A stretch of DNA of 64,000 bases, from NCBI RefSeq assembly GCF_002286735.1, contig NZ_NRTA01000011.1:1-64000 (forward strand), given 5' to 3'. This document shows positions 1 through 7,893 of the stretch, piece by piece. The DNA is from Leptolyngbya sp. BC1307 (GTDB lineage: Bacteria; Cyanobacteriota; Cyanobacteriia; Phormidesmidales; Phormidesmidaceae). The translations under genes were made by a program, and so were the position numbers. The notes under the pieces were generated by a model. It ran no database searches. It was not told where the DNA came from and worked only from the letters and a program-made list of their open reading frames with translations. Position 1 is the first letter of the stretch. Each line of letters begins with the position of its first letter.

Positions 1-98
1 GACCCACTTCGACTCCATCCCGAACTCGATTGTGAAACATTGCAGCGGCGAAGATAGTGAGGGGGTTGCCCCTCGTCAAAATAGCTCGATGCCAGGTT
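1..98 (+). rRNA. rrf: 5S ribosomal RNA, 3' part
   Basis: The window opens inside a 5S rRNA. The stretch CCATCCCGAACTCGATTGTG and the 3' part GAAAATAGCTCGATGCCAGG-like are the conserved loop and helix sequences of bacterial 5S. The 5' end lies outside the window. It is followed at once by a strong terminator, so it is the last gene of an rRNA operon entering from the left. The exact 3' end is set by comparison with other cyanobacterial 5S sequences and may be off by 1-2 bases. Confidence 0.9.
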
Positions 99-112
99 CT
101 ATTTCTTAAGGC

Positions 113-152
113 AAAGACCCCTCTGCTGAACAGCAGAGGGGTCTTTGTTTTT
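113..152 (+). terminator. Rho-independent terminator of the rRNA operon
   Basis: A perfect 14-bp stem (arms 113-126 and 133-146) closes a four-base loop and is followed by a T-rich run (148-153). It lies 15 bases after the 5S end. The stem starts with AAAGAC and ends with GTCTTT, so it could also stop transcripts from recQ on the other strand. Confidence 0.9.
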
Positions 153-187
153 TAAAGGTGAGAGCCTGTGAGATTGGTTGATACCTA

Positions 188-2431
188 TTATTTTGGCGGC
201 TCACTGTGCTTTGCCTCCCAAGCAGCCCGCACTAAAGTAATTTCCTGGTAATCGTAAGTTTCTCCTACCGCTTCACGGATGTTGCGCAGCGAGTGGGGGC
301 CTACTTCTGCGATCGCCCGATTGATCACAGACTGCCTCTCTACAGAAACTAATTTATCGAGAGCCACCTGATATCCTGTCTCGATCAGCTTAGCCATATG
401 TCCGTTGATGGTGCTGAGCCGGACGTTGCGCTTAAGCGCGATCTCTGGAAGAGAGAGGCCACTTTGATAGAGTTCGTAAGTGGTTAGCTGAGTGGCGGTG
501 ATTTCTGTCTCTATGGTGGGTTTAGGTATAGGTGCGATCGCTTCTTCAGCAGCCTCTACCTCTAAGCCATTGGCTTGACAGAACTGATGGATGGTTTGGG
601 TAAACTCTTCCCCGTACTGGGTCAGTTTGCGGTTGCCAACGCCAGAAATCTTTGAGAATGCGGCCAGTGTCTGTGGTTTGTTTTGGGCCATTTGCCGCAG
701 GCTGGCATCAGAGAAGACAATATAGGGCGGTACAGACTGCTCGTCAGCGAGTTTTTTGCGTAGAGATCTCAGCTGACTCATGAGTGAGCTGTCTGTTGGA
801 GTAAGTTCTACGCTAGCTGCTTTTCGGGTCGAAGCAGTCGGCTCCGCTATATCTAGCGCTGTCACTCGCTGCGACACTGGTATTTCGACAGATACCTGTT
901 TCTTTAAAACGCGATTGCTATCTGCGTTGAGTTTGAGAACGGAATAGCCATCAGTCGTTTCGTCTAAGTAGCCCTGGTGAATTAACGCGCGGCAGAGTAG
1001 CCGCCATTCATCAGCGCTGCGATCTGCTCCAATACCGTATGTAGAAAGTTGGTCATGGCTCAGCTCAAGGATGCGCTTTTTGCGAGATCCTCTTAGGACA
1101 TCGATCACATGGTTCATTCCGAAGCGCTGGCCGCAGCGGTAGATGCAGGAGAGGAACTTTTGAGCCTCAACCGTCCAATTTTCAATGGGGGCTGGGTTCA
1201 GGCAGTTATCGCAGTTATCGCAGGGGGCTTCAAACGGTTCACCAAAGTAGCCCAGCTGGATTTTGCGACGGCAGACTGAGCTCTCGCTGTAGTTAATGAT
1301 TTGGCTGAGCTGCTGCTGGGCAATTCGTTGCTCATCGGGATCGGTTTTTTGACTGATCAGGTATTTAACGGTGTGAACATCTCCCCAGCTAAAAAAGATA
1401 GTGCATCTGGCTGCCTCACCGTCGCGCCCGGCACGGCCTGCTTCTTGGTAGTAGCTTTCAAGGTTGCGAGGCAAATCGTAGTGGATGACAAAGCGAACGT
1501 CGGGCTTGTTGATGCCCATGCCAAAAGCAATGGTGGCAACGATAATCTGAATGTCGTCGCGAATGAACTTGGTTTGATTGGCTTCTCGCTCTTCAGCGCT
1601 AAGTCCGGCGTGGTAGGGCAAGGCGACAATACCGTCTTGCTGCAGCTGGGCGGCAACTTCGTTAACTCGCTTGCGGCTGAGACAATAGATGATCCCTGAT
1701 CCTTCTGTGTCCTGATGCTGTTTGATAGTTTGAAGTAGCTGAGCGTAAGGCTGTTTAGACTTTTGGCTGACTTCGTAGTAGAGATTTTGGCGGTTGAAGC
1801 TGGAGACATAGACTTCGGGGTCAGCAAGGCGAAGCTGCTGCACGATGTCTGTACGAACTCTCTGAGTCGCCGTCGCGGTGAGCGCGATGATCGGTATTTG
1901 CGGATAACGTTGCTTTAGCTGAAAAAGCTGGCGATAATCAGGGCGGAAATCGTGTCCCCACTCTGAGACGCAGTGGGCTTCGTCGATAGCGAAGGTGCTG
2001 ATGCCGACTTTTTGACCCAGCTGCCCTAAGAAATCTAGAAAAGATGGGGTGAAGAGCCTTTCGGGCGCGACGTAGAGGAGCTTGATATCGCCCGCCAGTA
2101 GAGCGCTCTGACGCGATCGCGCTTCATCTATTGCCAGAGTACTATTCAAGAAGGTGGCATTAACGCCGTTGTCTTTGAGGGCGGTGACCTGATCTTGCAT
2201 GAGCGCAATCAGCGGTGAAACCACGATAGTCACACCGGCTCTCAGTAAGGCAGGCAGCTGATAGCAAAGCGATTTCCCGCCGCCCGTTGGCATCACTACC
2301 AGGACATCTTTATTTTTCAGCACTCGCTCAATGATCGGGCGCTGTTCGAAGCGAAAGCACTCATGACCAAAGAAGTGTTTGAGAGCGCTTTCGAGTGAAG
2401 CTGAATGAAGGGATTGGGCTGGAATACTCAT
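188..2431 (-). CDS. recQ: ATP-dependent DNA helicase RecQ
   Basis: 3'-5' superfamily 2 DNA helicase for recombination and replication-fork repair. Walker A MPTGGGKS is at residues 47-54 and the DEAH box (AIDEAHCVSEWGHD) at about 148-161. The second RecA lobe carries HYDLPRNLESYYQEAGRAGRDG. A Cys cluster of the zinc-binding RecQ domain (CRRKIQLGYFGEP, CDNCDNC) lies near residue 390-415, then a winged helix, an HRDC domain around 560-640 and an extra C-terminal helix-turn-helix (LSLPEIALKRNVRLSTINGH). At 747 residues it is long because of this last domain, which several cyanobacterial and Bacteroidetes RecQ proteins also have. The gene converges on the rRNA operon. The ATG start is unambiguous. 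Confidence 0.96.
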   Translation of the reverse strand: MSIPAQSLHSASLESALKHFFGHECFRFEQRPIIERVLKNKDVLVVMPTGGGKSLCYQLPALLRAGVTIVVSPLIALMQDQVTALKDNGVNATFLNSTLAIDEARSRQSALLAGDIKLLYVAPERLFTPSFLDFLGQLGQKVGISTFAIDEAHCVSEWGHDFRPDYRQLFQLKQRYPQIPIIALTATATQRVRTDIVQQLRLADPEVYVSSFNRQNLYYEVSQKSKQPYAQLLQTIKQHQDTEGSGIIYCLSRKRVNEVAAQLQQDGIVALPYHAGLSAEEREANQTKFIRDDIQIIVATIAFGMGINKPDVRFVIHYDLPRNLESYYQEAGRAGRDGEAARCTIFFSWGDVHTVKYLISQKTDPDEQRIAQQQLSQIINYSESSVCRRKIQLGYFGEPFEAPCDNCDNCLNPAPIENWTVEAQKFLSCIYRCGQRFGMNHVIDVLRGSRKKRILELSHDQLSTYGIGADRSADEWRLLCRALIHQGYLDETTDGYSVLKLNADSNRVLKKQVSVEIPVSQRVTALDIAEPTASTRKAASVELTPTDSSLMSQLRSLRKKLADEQSVPPYIVFSDASLRQMAQNKPQTLAAFSKISGVGNRKLTQYGEEFTQTIHQFCQANGLEVEAAEEAIAPIPKPTIETEITATQLTTYELYQSGLSLPEIALKRNVRLSTINGHMAKLIETGYQVALDKLVSVERQSVINRAIAEVGPHSLRNIREAVGETYDYQEITLVRAAWEAKHSEPPK

Positions 2432-2843
2432 GCAGTGCAGATGGGAGGCAGAGAGACGATTAGGCTATAGCGTTGGTCACTTGGCTTAAATACAGCAATG
2501 CAGGCAAAACCTTTGCATCACAACAGGCCAAGTGACTCACGTTACCCGAATGCATCCGGGTAACGCTATATGTAACCTGAGTACAGCATAGTTAAGGATC
2601 AGGTCTGATGACAGCCCTATTCACTTGCCTTAAAAATAAGTCGTGTGAATCCTTGAAGTTTTCTAGTTTTGTCGTTAGCCTCGATAAATCTGGTTTCAAC
2701 TCAGTTCCTACACCTGAAGGGCTGGGAGATGAATTATTAACTTATGTAAACATAATGACGTCAAGCTGGCATAGAGTCTTGACAGCCTTGGGCGGGCTCG
2801 TTAAGCTAACAAACATATCTGGGTCACATTATTCAAATCCGAT
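2432..2843. other. Intergenic region with nested inverted repeats
   Basis: No convincing gene. An open frame on the plus strand at 2608-2985 overlaps the ribbon-helix-helix gene out of frame and has no family features, so I treat it as chance. The left part (2466-2570) is a nested inverted-repeat structure listed separately. TTGACA at 2779-2784 with TAAGCT 17 bases downstream is a weak candidate promoter for the next gene. Confidence 0.5.
2466..2570. repeat. 105-bp nested inverted-repeat element
   Basis: Outer arms TATAGCGTT (2466-2474) and AACGCTATA (2562-2570) are perfect complements. Inside them GTCACTTGGC (2476-2485) pairs with GCCAAGTGAC (2527-2536). A third hairpin, CGTTACCCG (2540-2548) with CGGGTAACG (2557-2565), competes with the outer stem. 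There is no open frame inside. The ends look like those of a small non-autonomous repeat (MITE-like), but I see only one full copy here; a related half (ATATGGCGTTGGCCACTT) occurs at about 20,863. Confidence 0.5.
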
Positions 2844-3215
2844 ATGCCAGCTAAGCAAAAGGTTACGCTATATATTTCAGATGACCTGCACCGGCAGTTC
2901 AAGATTCGCTCAGCAGTTGATGGCGAAACCATGTCATCTATGGCTCAGCGAGCGATGGAGTTTTACTTGGGACATGCAGAGTTGATTGAGAATTCTGACA
3001 AGGCTCATGGTCAGACGCATCGCATCCATACCTGTCCGGAATGCTCCGCTGCTGTGACAGTGAGAGAGGATGGCTTAGCCCTGATCGGTAATCATGCTGA
3101 GCGGCAGGTCGAGAATCTGCTCGGGCTAGAGCGTATGGCCGAGCTAAATCCGGATTCTCGGAACGCTGACGAGGGGGAGCGTAGCCTCGATGAAGGGGAG
3201 CTGATAACCTGCTAA
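2844..3215 (+). CDS. Ribbon-helix-helix (CopG/Arc-type) small protein
   Basis: The N-terminal 45 residues (KQKVTLYISDDLHRQFKIRS then MSSMAQRAMEFYL) have the beta strand, helix, turn, helix pattern of ribbon-helix-helix DNA-binding proteins, in which the strand residues of a dimer read the DNA major groove. The remaining 75 residues hold HTCPECSAAVTVREDG, a CPEC-type knuckle with only two visible cysteines, and an acidic tail. The gene stands alone, with no toxin gene next to it, so a solitary regulator is more likely than an antitoxin. Length 123 residues. The target is unknown. The ATG start fits the strand-first layout of the family. Confidence 0.75.
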   Translation: MPAKQKVTLYISDDLHRQFKIRSAVDGETMSSMAQRAMEFYLGHAELIENSDKAHGQTHRIHTCPECSAAVTVREDGLALIGNHAERQVENLLGLERMAELNPDSRNADEGERSLDEGELITC

Positions 3216-3375
3216 GTCTTAGCTTTGCTAGCGATGGATGATTTCTATCTGTAGCTCACCTAAACATATAGCGTTTATATTGTTAGCCCCGCTACGGAAT
3301 AGTTGTTGTTTTTGTTTTAATCTGTTATTTCTGTTTTAGATAGATGTCAAGTCGTCTTATTTGGGGGCGATCGCT

Positions 3376-4887
3376 ATGAGAGAAGAGCTAAGCGTATTAA
3401 TTCAAGCTCAATATCCGCTGATCTATCTGGTCACCTTTGAAGAGGAAAGAGCAGAGCGGACAATTGCTGCCCTTGCGCAGCAGCGGCCACAGCGGCGGAT
3501 GTATACCTGGACAATGACTCACGGCATGGTCGAGTATGGCCAGGAGGGAGGGGCAGGTCAGCAAAATAATACGGTCTCTCCTCAAGCGGCAATTAACTGG
3601 ACCATGCGACAGAAAGAGCCCAGCATCTTTGTGTTCAAGGATTTGCATCCTTTCAAAGATAGCCCCGAGGTGACTCGAAGCTTACGAGATGCCATAGAAG
3701 GCTTTCGCGGTACTCAAAAGACCATTGTTCTCATGTCTCCGGTACAGGAAATCCCGATTGAGCTAGAGAAGGAAGTTGTTGTTTTAGACTTTAGGTTGCC
3801 TAATATGTCTGAACTCAACCAGGTACTCTCAGCTGAGTTGGAAAAATCTCGCACTACAAGCATTACTACGGAAGGTCGGGAGAAGCTACTCAAAGCCGCC
3901 TTGGGACTGACCCGTGACGAGGCTGAAAAAGTCTTTCGCAAGTCTCGGGTAATGGCTGGTCAGCTAACAGAGGGCGAAGTTGACATTGTTCTTTCTGAGA
4001 AGAAGCAGCTAATTCGCCGCAACGGAATTTTAGATTATATTGAAGAGGATGAAACCATCGACTCAGTCGGTGGCTTAGAGGAGCTAAAACACTGGCTAAA
4101 GCAGCGCTCTAACGCTTTCACTGAGAGAGCTAGAGAGTATGGGTTGCCACAGCCAAAGGGAATGCTGATTTTGGGAGTGCCCGGCTGCGGTAAATCTCTG
4201 ATTGCTAAGACGACTGCTCGTCTGTGGGGTCTGCCGCTACTGCGTTTAGACATGGGCCGCGTCTACGATGGCTCTATGGTGGGTCGTTCTGAGGCTAATC
4301 TGCGCAATGCGCTGAGAACGGCAGAATCCATCTCACCGGCTGTGTTGTTTATCGATGAGATTGACAAAGCCTTTGCCGGTAGCGCTGGTTCGGCAGATTC
4401 AGACGGCGGTACTTCTAGCCGAATTTTTGGCAGCTTTCTGACCTGGATGCAGGAAAAAACCTCTCCTGTGTTCGTGATTGCTACGGCAAACCGGGTTGAG
4501 CGTCTGCCAAGTGAGTTTTTGCGAAAGGGACGTTTCGACGAAATCTTTTTTGTAGATTTGCCTAATGAAGAGGAGAGGAAAGAGATCTTCAAAATTCACT
4601 TGGGCAAGCGTCGTTCAGACATAGAGCGGTTTGACTTTGACCAGCTCAGTAAAGTTTGTGAAGGGTTTTCGGGTGCTGAGATTGAGCAAGGATTAATCTC
4701 AGCCATGTACGAGGCATTTGCCCAGGGCCGAGAGTTTACTCAACTCGATATCATTGCGGCGATTCGCGCTACGATGCCGCTGTCGAAGACTATGAGTGAA
4801 CAAGTAACGGCTCTGCGTGATTGGGCTCGTCAGCGCGCCCGTCCAGCGGCTTCATCGGTTGCGGAATACCAACGGATGGAGTTCTAA
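3376..4887 (+). CDS. ycf46: Ycf46-like AAA+ ATPase
   Basis: AAA+ ATPase of the family kept in red-algal plastid genomes as Ycf46. The N-terminal part (residues 1-225, starting MREELSVLIQAQYPLIYLVT) is specific to the family. The ATPase core follows, with Walker A GVPGCGKS at about 267-274, Walker B LFIDEID at about 324-330, and the second region of homology with RKGRFDEIF. I chose the ATG at 3376 instead of the upstream in-frame TTG (3361) because family members begin at MREEL/MKEEL and GGGGGCG lies just upstream. Its role is not settled; mutants in Synechocystis have been linked to photosynthetic and carbon-uptake responses. ycf35, another plastid-conserved frame, follows 145 bases downstream. 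Confidence 0.88.
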   Translation: MREELSVLIQAQYPLIYLVTFEEERAERTIAALAQQRPQRRMYTWTMTHGMVEYGQEGGAGQQNNTVSPQAAINWTMRQKEPSIFVFKDLHPFKDSPEVTRSLRDAIEGFRGTQKTIVLMSPVQEIPIELEKEVVVLDFRLPNMSELNQVLSAELEKSRTTSITTEGREKLLKAALGLTRDEAEKVFRKSRVMAGQLTEGEVDIVLSEKKQLIRRNGILDYIEEDETIDSVGGLEELKHWLKQRSNAFTERAREYGLPQPKGMLILGVPGCGKSLIAKTTARLWGLPLLRLDMGRVYDGSMVGRSEANLRNALRTAESISPAVLFIDEIDKAFAGSAGSADSDGGTSSRIFGSFLTWMQEKTSPVFVIATANRVERLPSEFLRKGRFDEIFFVDLPNEEERKEIFKIHLGKRRSDIERFDFDQLSKVCEGFSGAEIEQGLISAMYEAFAQGREFTQLDIIAAIRATMPLSKTMSEQVTALRDWARQRARPAASSVAEYQRMEF

Positions 4888-4915
4888 CAGTCTTTCTGCT
4901 CCCACAGGAAGAAGG

Positions 4916-4935
4916 GCTAGCTGCACGCAGCTAGC
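4916..4935. other. Hairpin between ycf46 and ycf35
   Basis: GCTAGCTGC (4916-4924) and GCAGCTAGC (4927-4935) form a near-closed hairpin 29 bases after the ycf46 stop. No T-run follows on either strand, so it is not a standard intrinsic terminator. A transcript-processing or stabilising element between the two genes is possible. Confidence 0.35.
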
Positions 4936-5032
4936 TACTCAAAAAAGGTCAGGTTCTATCCCATTTGATAGCTGACTGGTTTCGATTTCTAACCTCGTTG
5001 TCTCTCAATTTCTCTGCAGGAGGAAACTCAAC

Positions 5033-5383
5033 ATGTCTCACTTTAGTACTCTGCGCACTAAGATCACCGATGCTGAAATTCTAAAGTCTTCGCTACGTGA
5101 CCTAGGAGCGAGCGTGAAGACTGAGGCTAGCATCCGTGGTTACAACGGTCAGAGCGTTCGCGCTGACATTGTAGCCGTGCTAGAAGGCGATTACGATATC
5201 GGCTGGTCTCGCAATGCTGACGGTTCTTTTGATTTGATTGCCGATCTCTGGGGTGTTGCCAAGAAGCACAACCAGACTGAGCTAATCAACTCCATTAACC
5301 AGAAGTATGCGGTTAACAAAACCCTCGCTGAGGTGAAGCGCCCTGGTTTGCAGAACGCAAACGTAAGGCTCGTTCTTCAGTAA
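5033..5383 (+). CDS. ycf35: Ycf35 / DUF1257 protein
   Basis: A 116-residue protein of the DUF1257 family, called Ycf35 in plastid genomes. The sequence (MSHFSTLRTKITD at the start, YDIGWSRNADGSFDLIADLWG in the middle, then an Asn/Lys-rich helix) covers the full family length. It has no signal peptide or membrane segment, so it is cytosolic. The function is unknown. A strong AGGAGG (5018-5023) nine bases before the ATG suggests high expression, and a strong terminator follows. With ycf46 upstream it may form a two-gene unit, though the 145-base gap leaves room for its own promoter. Confidence 0.9.
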   Translation: MSHFSTLRTKITDAEILKSSLRDLGASVKTEASIRGYNGQSVRADIVAVLEGDYDIGWSRNADGSFDLIADLWGVAKKHNQTELINSINQKYAVNKTLAEVKRPGLQNANVRLVLQ

Positions 5384-5423
5384 TCTGGCGAGTTGTTTTT
5401 GTAACGCCGTTCCCATAACTGCG

Positions 5424-5457
5424 ATGGGCTGACCACTGTGGTCAGCCCATTTTTTTG
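5424..5457 (+). terminator. Intrinsic terminator after ycf35
   Basis: ATGGGCTGACCAC (5424-5436) and GTGGTCAGCCCAT (5438-5450) form a long perfect stem directly followed by seven T (5451-5457). It lies 40 bases after the ycf35 stop. The same hairpin could also serve the minus-strand gene that ends at 5473 from the other side, but the T-run favours the plus strand. Confidence 0.9.
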
Positions 5458-5472
5458 TGACAGCGTTATCGC

Positions 5473-6651
5473 TTAGCTAGGTGAGTTAGCGATAGTTTGG
5501 TTGAGTAGCTCGGCGATCGCCCGGTGCTCAATGGGTGGCTCTGCAATAATCGACTGACGAGTATCGGTGATGAGCCAGTCTAAGGCAGCAGCTCGCACAT
5601 CGATAGAAGCGCCCGTTTTATCGACGCAGTAACGACCGAATACGAGCTTGTCGACAAGGCGAACGCCCTGACCGATGCGAGAGTATTCAAAAATAACGCT
5701 TTTGTCAATGATAGTCCCGCTAGAGATAAGGCAGTTAGGGCCGATCATACTGGGGCCGACGATTTTGGCACCATCTTCGATATGGGTCATGCCACCGACG
5801 TAAACAGGGCCCTCAATCTCAATTTTGTCCCAGTTGGCTTTGACATTAAGCCCAGCAAATACCCCTGGTCTAACCTCATTGCCAGGAACATTGACACCCT
5901 TCACCTGCCCAGTGAGAACATCTTGAATAGCCTGCCAATAGTCAGGCACCTTACCAATATCAACCCACTCAAAATCCATGCGGATGCCGTAGAAAGGCGC
6001 ATTGGCAGCGACTAGCTTAGGAAAAAGGTCGCCGCCAATATCAAACTCCTGCCCGGAGGGAATATAGTTAAATATCTCCGGCTCAAAGATATAGATGCCG
6101 GTGTTGATATCGGTACTGAGCGCTTCTTCGACCGTTGGCTTTTCCTGAAAAGACTTAATCCGCCCAGTGTCGTCGGTGACAACGACGCCATAGCTAGGCA
6201 CCTGCTTTAGGGGTACCTGTTTCATCACGACGGTGGCGATTGATTTTTTCTCGCGATGCTGGCGAACGGCTTCAGTGAGATCTAGATCGATCAGGGCATC
6301 GCCGCACAGCACGATGAAAGTGTCATCAAAGAAAGGTGAGAAGTCTTGAATTTTACGCATGCCACCGGCTGAGCCGATTGCCTCACCTACTAGCTGGCCA
6401 TCGGTAATACGCCCCTCAAAGGAGTAGCCAAGCTCTACGCCAAAGCGCTGTCCGTCTCGAAAATAGCCTTCAATTTCGTTGGCGAGGTGACTGACATTAG
6501 CCATGATCTGGGTGAACCCGTGCTGACGCAGTAGTTCTAGCAAAAACTCCATAACGGGCTTTTGCATAATAGGGATCATCGGCTTGGGAATGGTGTAGGT
6601 GATGGGGCGCACCCGAGTGCCTTTCCCGGCGGCCAAAATCATGGCTTTCAT
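5473..6651 (-). CDS. Sugar-phosphate nucleotidyltransferase (mannose-1-P guanylyltransferase-like)
   Basis: Makes an NDP-sugar from a sugar 1-phosphate and NTP. The N-terminal signature MILAAGKGTRVRPITYTIPKPMIPI (pyrophosphorylase loop and catalytic Lys) is at residues 4-28; LCGDALIDLDL near 115 supplies the metal-binding Asp; FQEKP follows at about 168-172. From about residue 260 the chain has left-handed beta-helix (hexapeptide) repeats such as VYVGGMTHIEDGAKIVGPSMIGPNCLI. The 392-residue length and this layout match cyanobacterial proteins annotated as mannose-1-phosphate guanylyltransferase, but the true sugar cannot be read from sequence. It would feed glycan precursors to envelope or exopolysaccharide pathways. 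It is monocistronic. Confidence 0.85.
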   Translation of the reverse strand: MKAMILAAGKGTRVRPITYTIPKPMIPIMQKPVMEFLLELLRQHGFTQIMANVSHLANEIEGYFRDGQRFGVELGYSFEGRITDGQLVGEAIGSAGGMRKIQDFSPFFDDTFIVLCGDALIDLDLTEAVRQHREKKSIATVVMKQVPLKQVPSYGVVVTDDTGRIKSFQEKPTVEEALSTDINTGIYIFEPEIFNYIPSGQEFDIGGDLFPKLVAANAPFYGIRMDFEWVDIGKVPDYWQAIQDVLTGQVKGVNVPGNEVRPGVFAGLNVKANWDKIEIEGPVYVGGMTHIEDGAKIVGPSMIGPNCLISSGTIIDKSVIFEYSRIGQGVRLVDKLVFGRYCVDKTGASIDVRAAALDWLITDTRQSIIAEPPIEHRAIAELLNQTIANSPS

Positions 6652-6996
6652 TTTAGAGATTCCTCACGCATAGACTTGTAGAAATGACAGTGTGACTGAG
6701 CGGGAGTGCCTCACAGACCGAAGGCTGTTTGGAATGAGGCTCCTCCCTTGCTTTTCGCAACATCTTAAGACGCAATGCTCTCGATAGCGTAGCTATGAGG
6801 CAGAACTGACAGCCCGACGCATTGCAGGATGCCGTCACAGCGGGCTAGTGCTCATGCTAGCAAGGTTGATATCAATATGCCCTGGTTGGATTCGAGACTT
6901 CATGACTCCCTTATAGGTTTATTTCACAGTTAGTTTGACGGCTTTTTAGGCGGTCGTCTCTCGAATCTTCGCTGGCGTCAGGTTGGCTGCATTCAG
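6652..6996. other. Intergenic region
   Basis: Two short minus-strand open frames (6653-6838, 6911-7096) have no family features and the second runs through the ferredoxin terminator, so I reject both. I see no RNA gene. The part next to 6652 must hold the promoter of the nucleotidyltransferase, but no clear boxes stand out. Confidence 0.4.
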
Positions 6997-7029
6997 AAAA
7001 AGCCCCAGGCTTTTCAAAAACCTGGGGCT
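6995..7029 (-). terminator. Intrinsic terminator of the ferredoxin gene
   Basis: Read on the minus strand, AGCCCCAGG (7029-7021) pairs with CCTGGGGCT (7009-7001) around a loop of about 11 bases, followed by a T-run (7000-6997 and beyond). It sits 28 bases past the ferredoxin stop. Confidence 0.9.
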
Positions 7030-7056
7030 CAAACTCGATAGGGATGAAGAAATTGC

Positions 7057-7356
7057 TTAGTAAAGCTCTTCTTCTTGATGAGTTGTAACGCTGCAATCAG
7101 AAGTGGGGTAAGCCACGCAGGTAAGCACATATCCTGCTTCAATTTGATCGTCATCTAGAAAAGACTGATCGGACTGGTCGACTGTACCGCTTGTGAGTTT
7201 ACCCGCACAAGTAGAGCAGGCCCCCGCGCGACAGGAATAGGGCAGGTCAATGCCCTGCTCTTCGGCCGCGTCCAAAATGTACTCGTCGTCAGCCACTTCG
7301 ATAGTGGTGTTTAAATTTTCGGTTTCGTTAACCAACGTCACCTTGTAGCTAGCCAT
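7057..7356 (-). CDS. petF: Plant-type [2Fe-2S] ferredoxin
   Basis: Soluble one-electron carrier, 99 residues, of the photosynthetic type that takes electrons from photosystem I and passes them to FNR, nitrite reductase, bilin reductases and others. The cluster-binding cysteines are visible in [13 protein letters not shown] (CX4CX2C) and LTCVAYP. The C-terminal tail HQEEELY matches canonical PetF1 (most end EEALY or EEELY), so this is probably the main ferredoxin and not a specialised isoform. AGAGGAT lies upstream of the ATG. It is monocistronic with its own terminator and diverges from the biliverdin reductase gene. Confidence 0.95.
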   Translation of the reverse strand: MASYKVTLVNETENLNTTIEVADDEYILDAAEEQGIDLPYSCRAGACSTCAGKLTSGTVDQSDQSFLDDDQIEAGYVLTCVAYPTSDCSVTTHQEEELY

Positions 7357-7893
7357 GCGTATATCCTCTTGGTTGGATCAAGAATTGCTGCTGCCGATGG
7401 TCAGATATCTTGCCAGCGTTGCTAGCCAGATAAACTTTGACAGAAGCATTATTTTGATACTACGAGAAAACCACTGAGCTGTGACTGCGCTTTGTGAGAT
7501 TGTTGAATGGTATTCGTAATCTAAAGTTGCAGGTATTCCCTGATTTACTTATGATTAAGGACACTAAAAAATCGTCTGAACAGCCCAGAACCATCTAAAA
7601 ACAAGGAATACAGGCTTATCGCTCTGCAGGTCGAATGAAACTAAACGGCCTTTATTTTATCAGTAATTCTCTTTCTTATAAGCAGAGTTTATGAGTCTAT
7701 AAAGGTGGAGATAGTGATAGAAATCTGCCCTTATTGAAAATACTTTCTAACTAAAGATAGTGGTTTTCAATACAATCTCAAAATGGCTCAATGGGCTGCT
7801 TTTGTCAATAGGTTTGTGCAACAATTAGGAAGTGAATCGCTTCTGGCGATCGCTCGGAAACCCCCCTGCTCGAACAGTAACTCTGCTGAATTT
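7357..7893. other. Divergent intergenic region between ferredoxin and bvdR
   Basis: An AT-rich region of 537 bases. It must contain the ferredoxin promoter (minus) and the bvdR promoter (plus), but I cannot fix either. The in-frame ATG at 7783 would extend BvdR by 37 residues of unrelated composition; I treat 7783-7893 as leader. No RNA gene recognised. Confidence 0.4.

Noticed and set aside
2608-2985. 125-residue plus-strand open frame before the ribbon-helix-helix gene
   Set aside because: It overlaps the well-supported gene at 2844 in another frame, has no domain pattern and covers the nearby intergenic region by chance.
4916-4935. Terminator between ycf46 and ycf35
   Set aside because: The stem is good but no T-run follows on either strand.
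6653-7096. Two short minus-strand frames near the ferredoxin terminator
   Set aside because: One crosses the terminator and neither has any recognisable feature.
7783-7893. N-terminal extension of biliverdin reductase
   Set aside because: The added 37 residues differ in composition from the rest and are not needed for the Rossmann fold; no ribosome site supports the upstream ATG.
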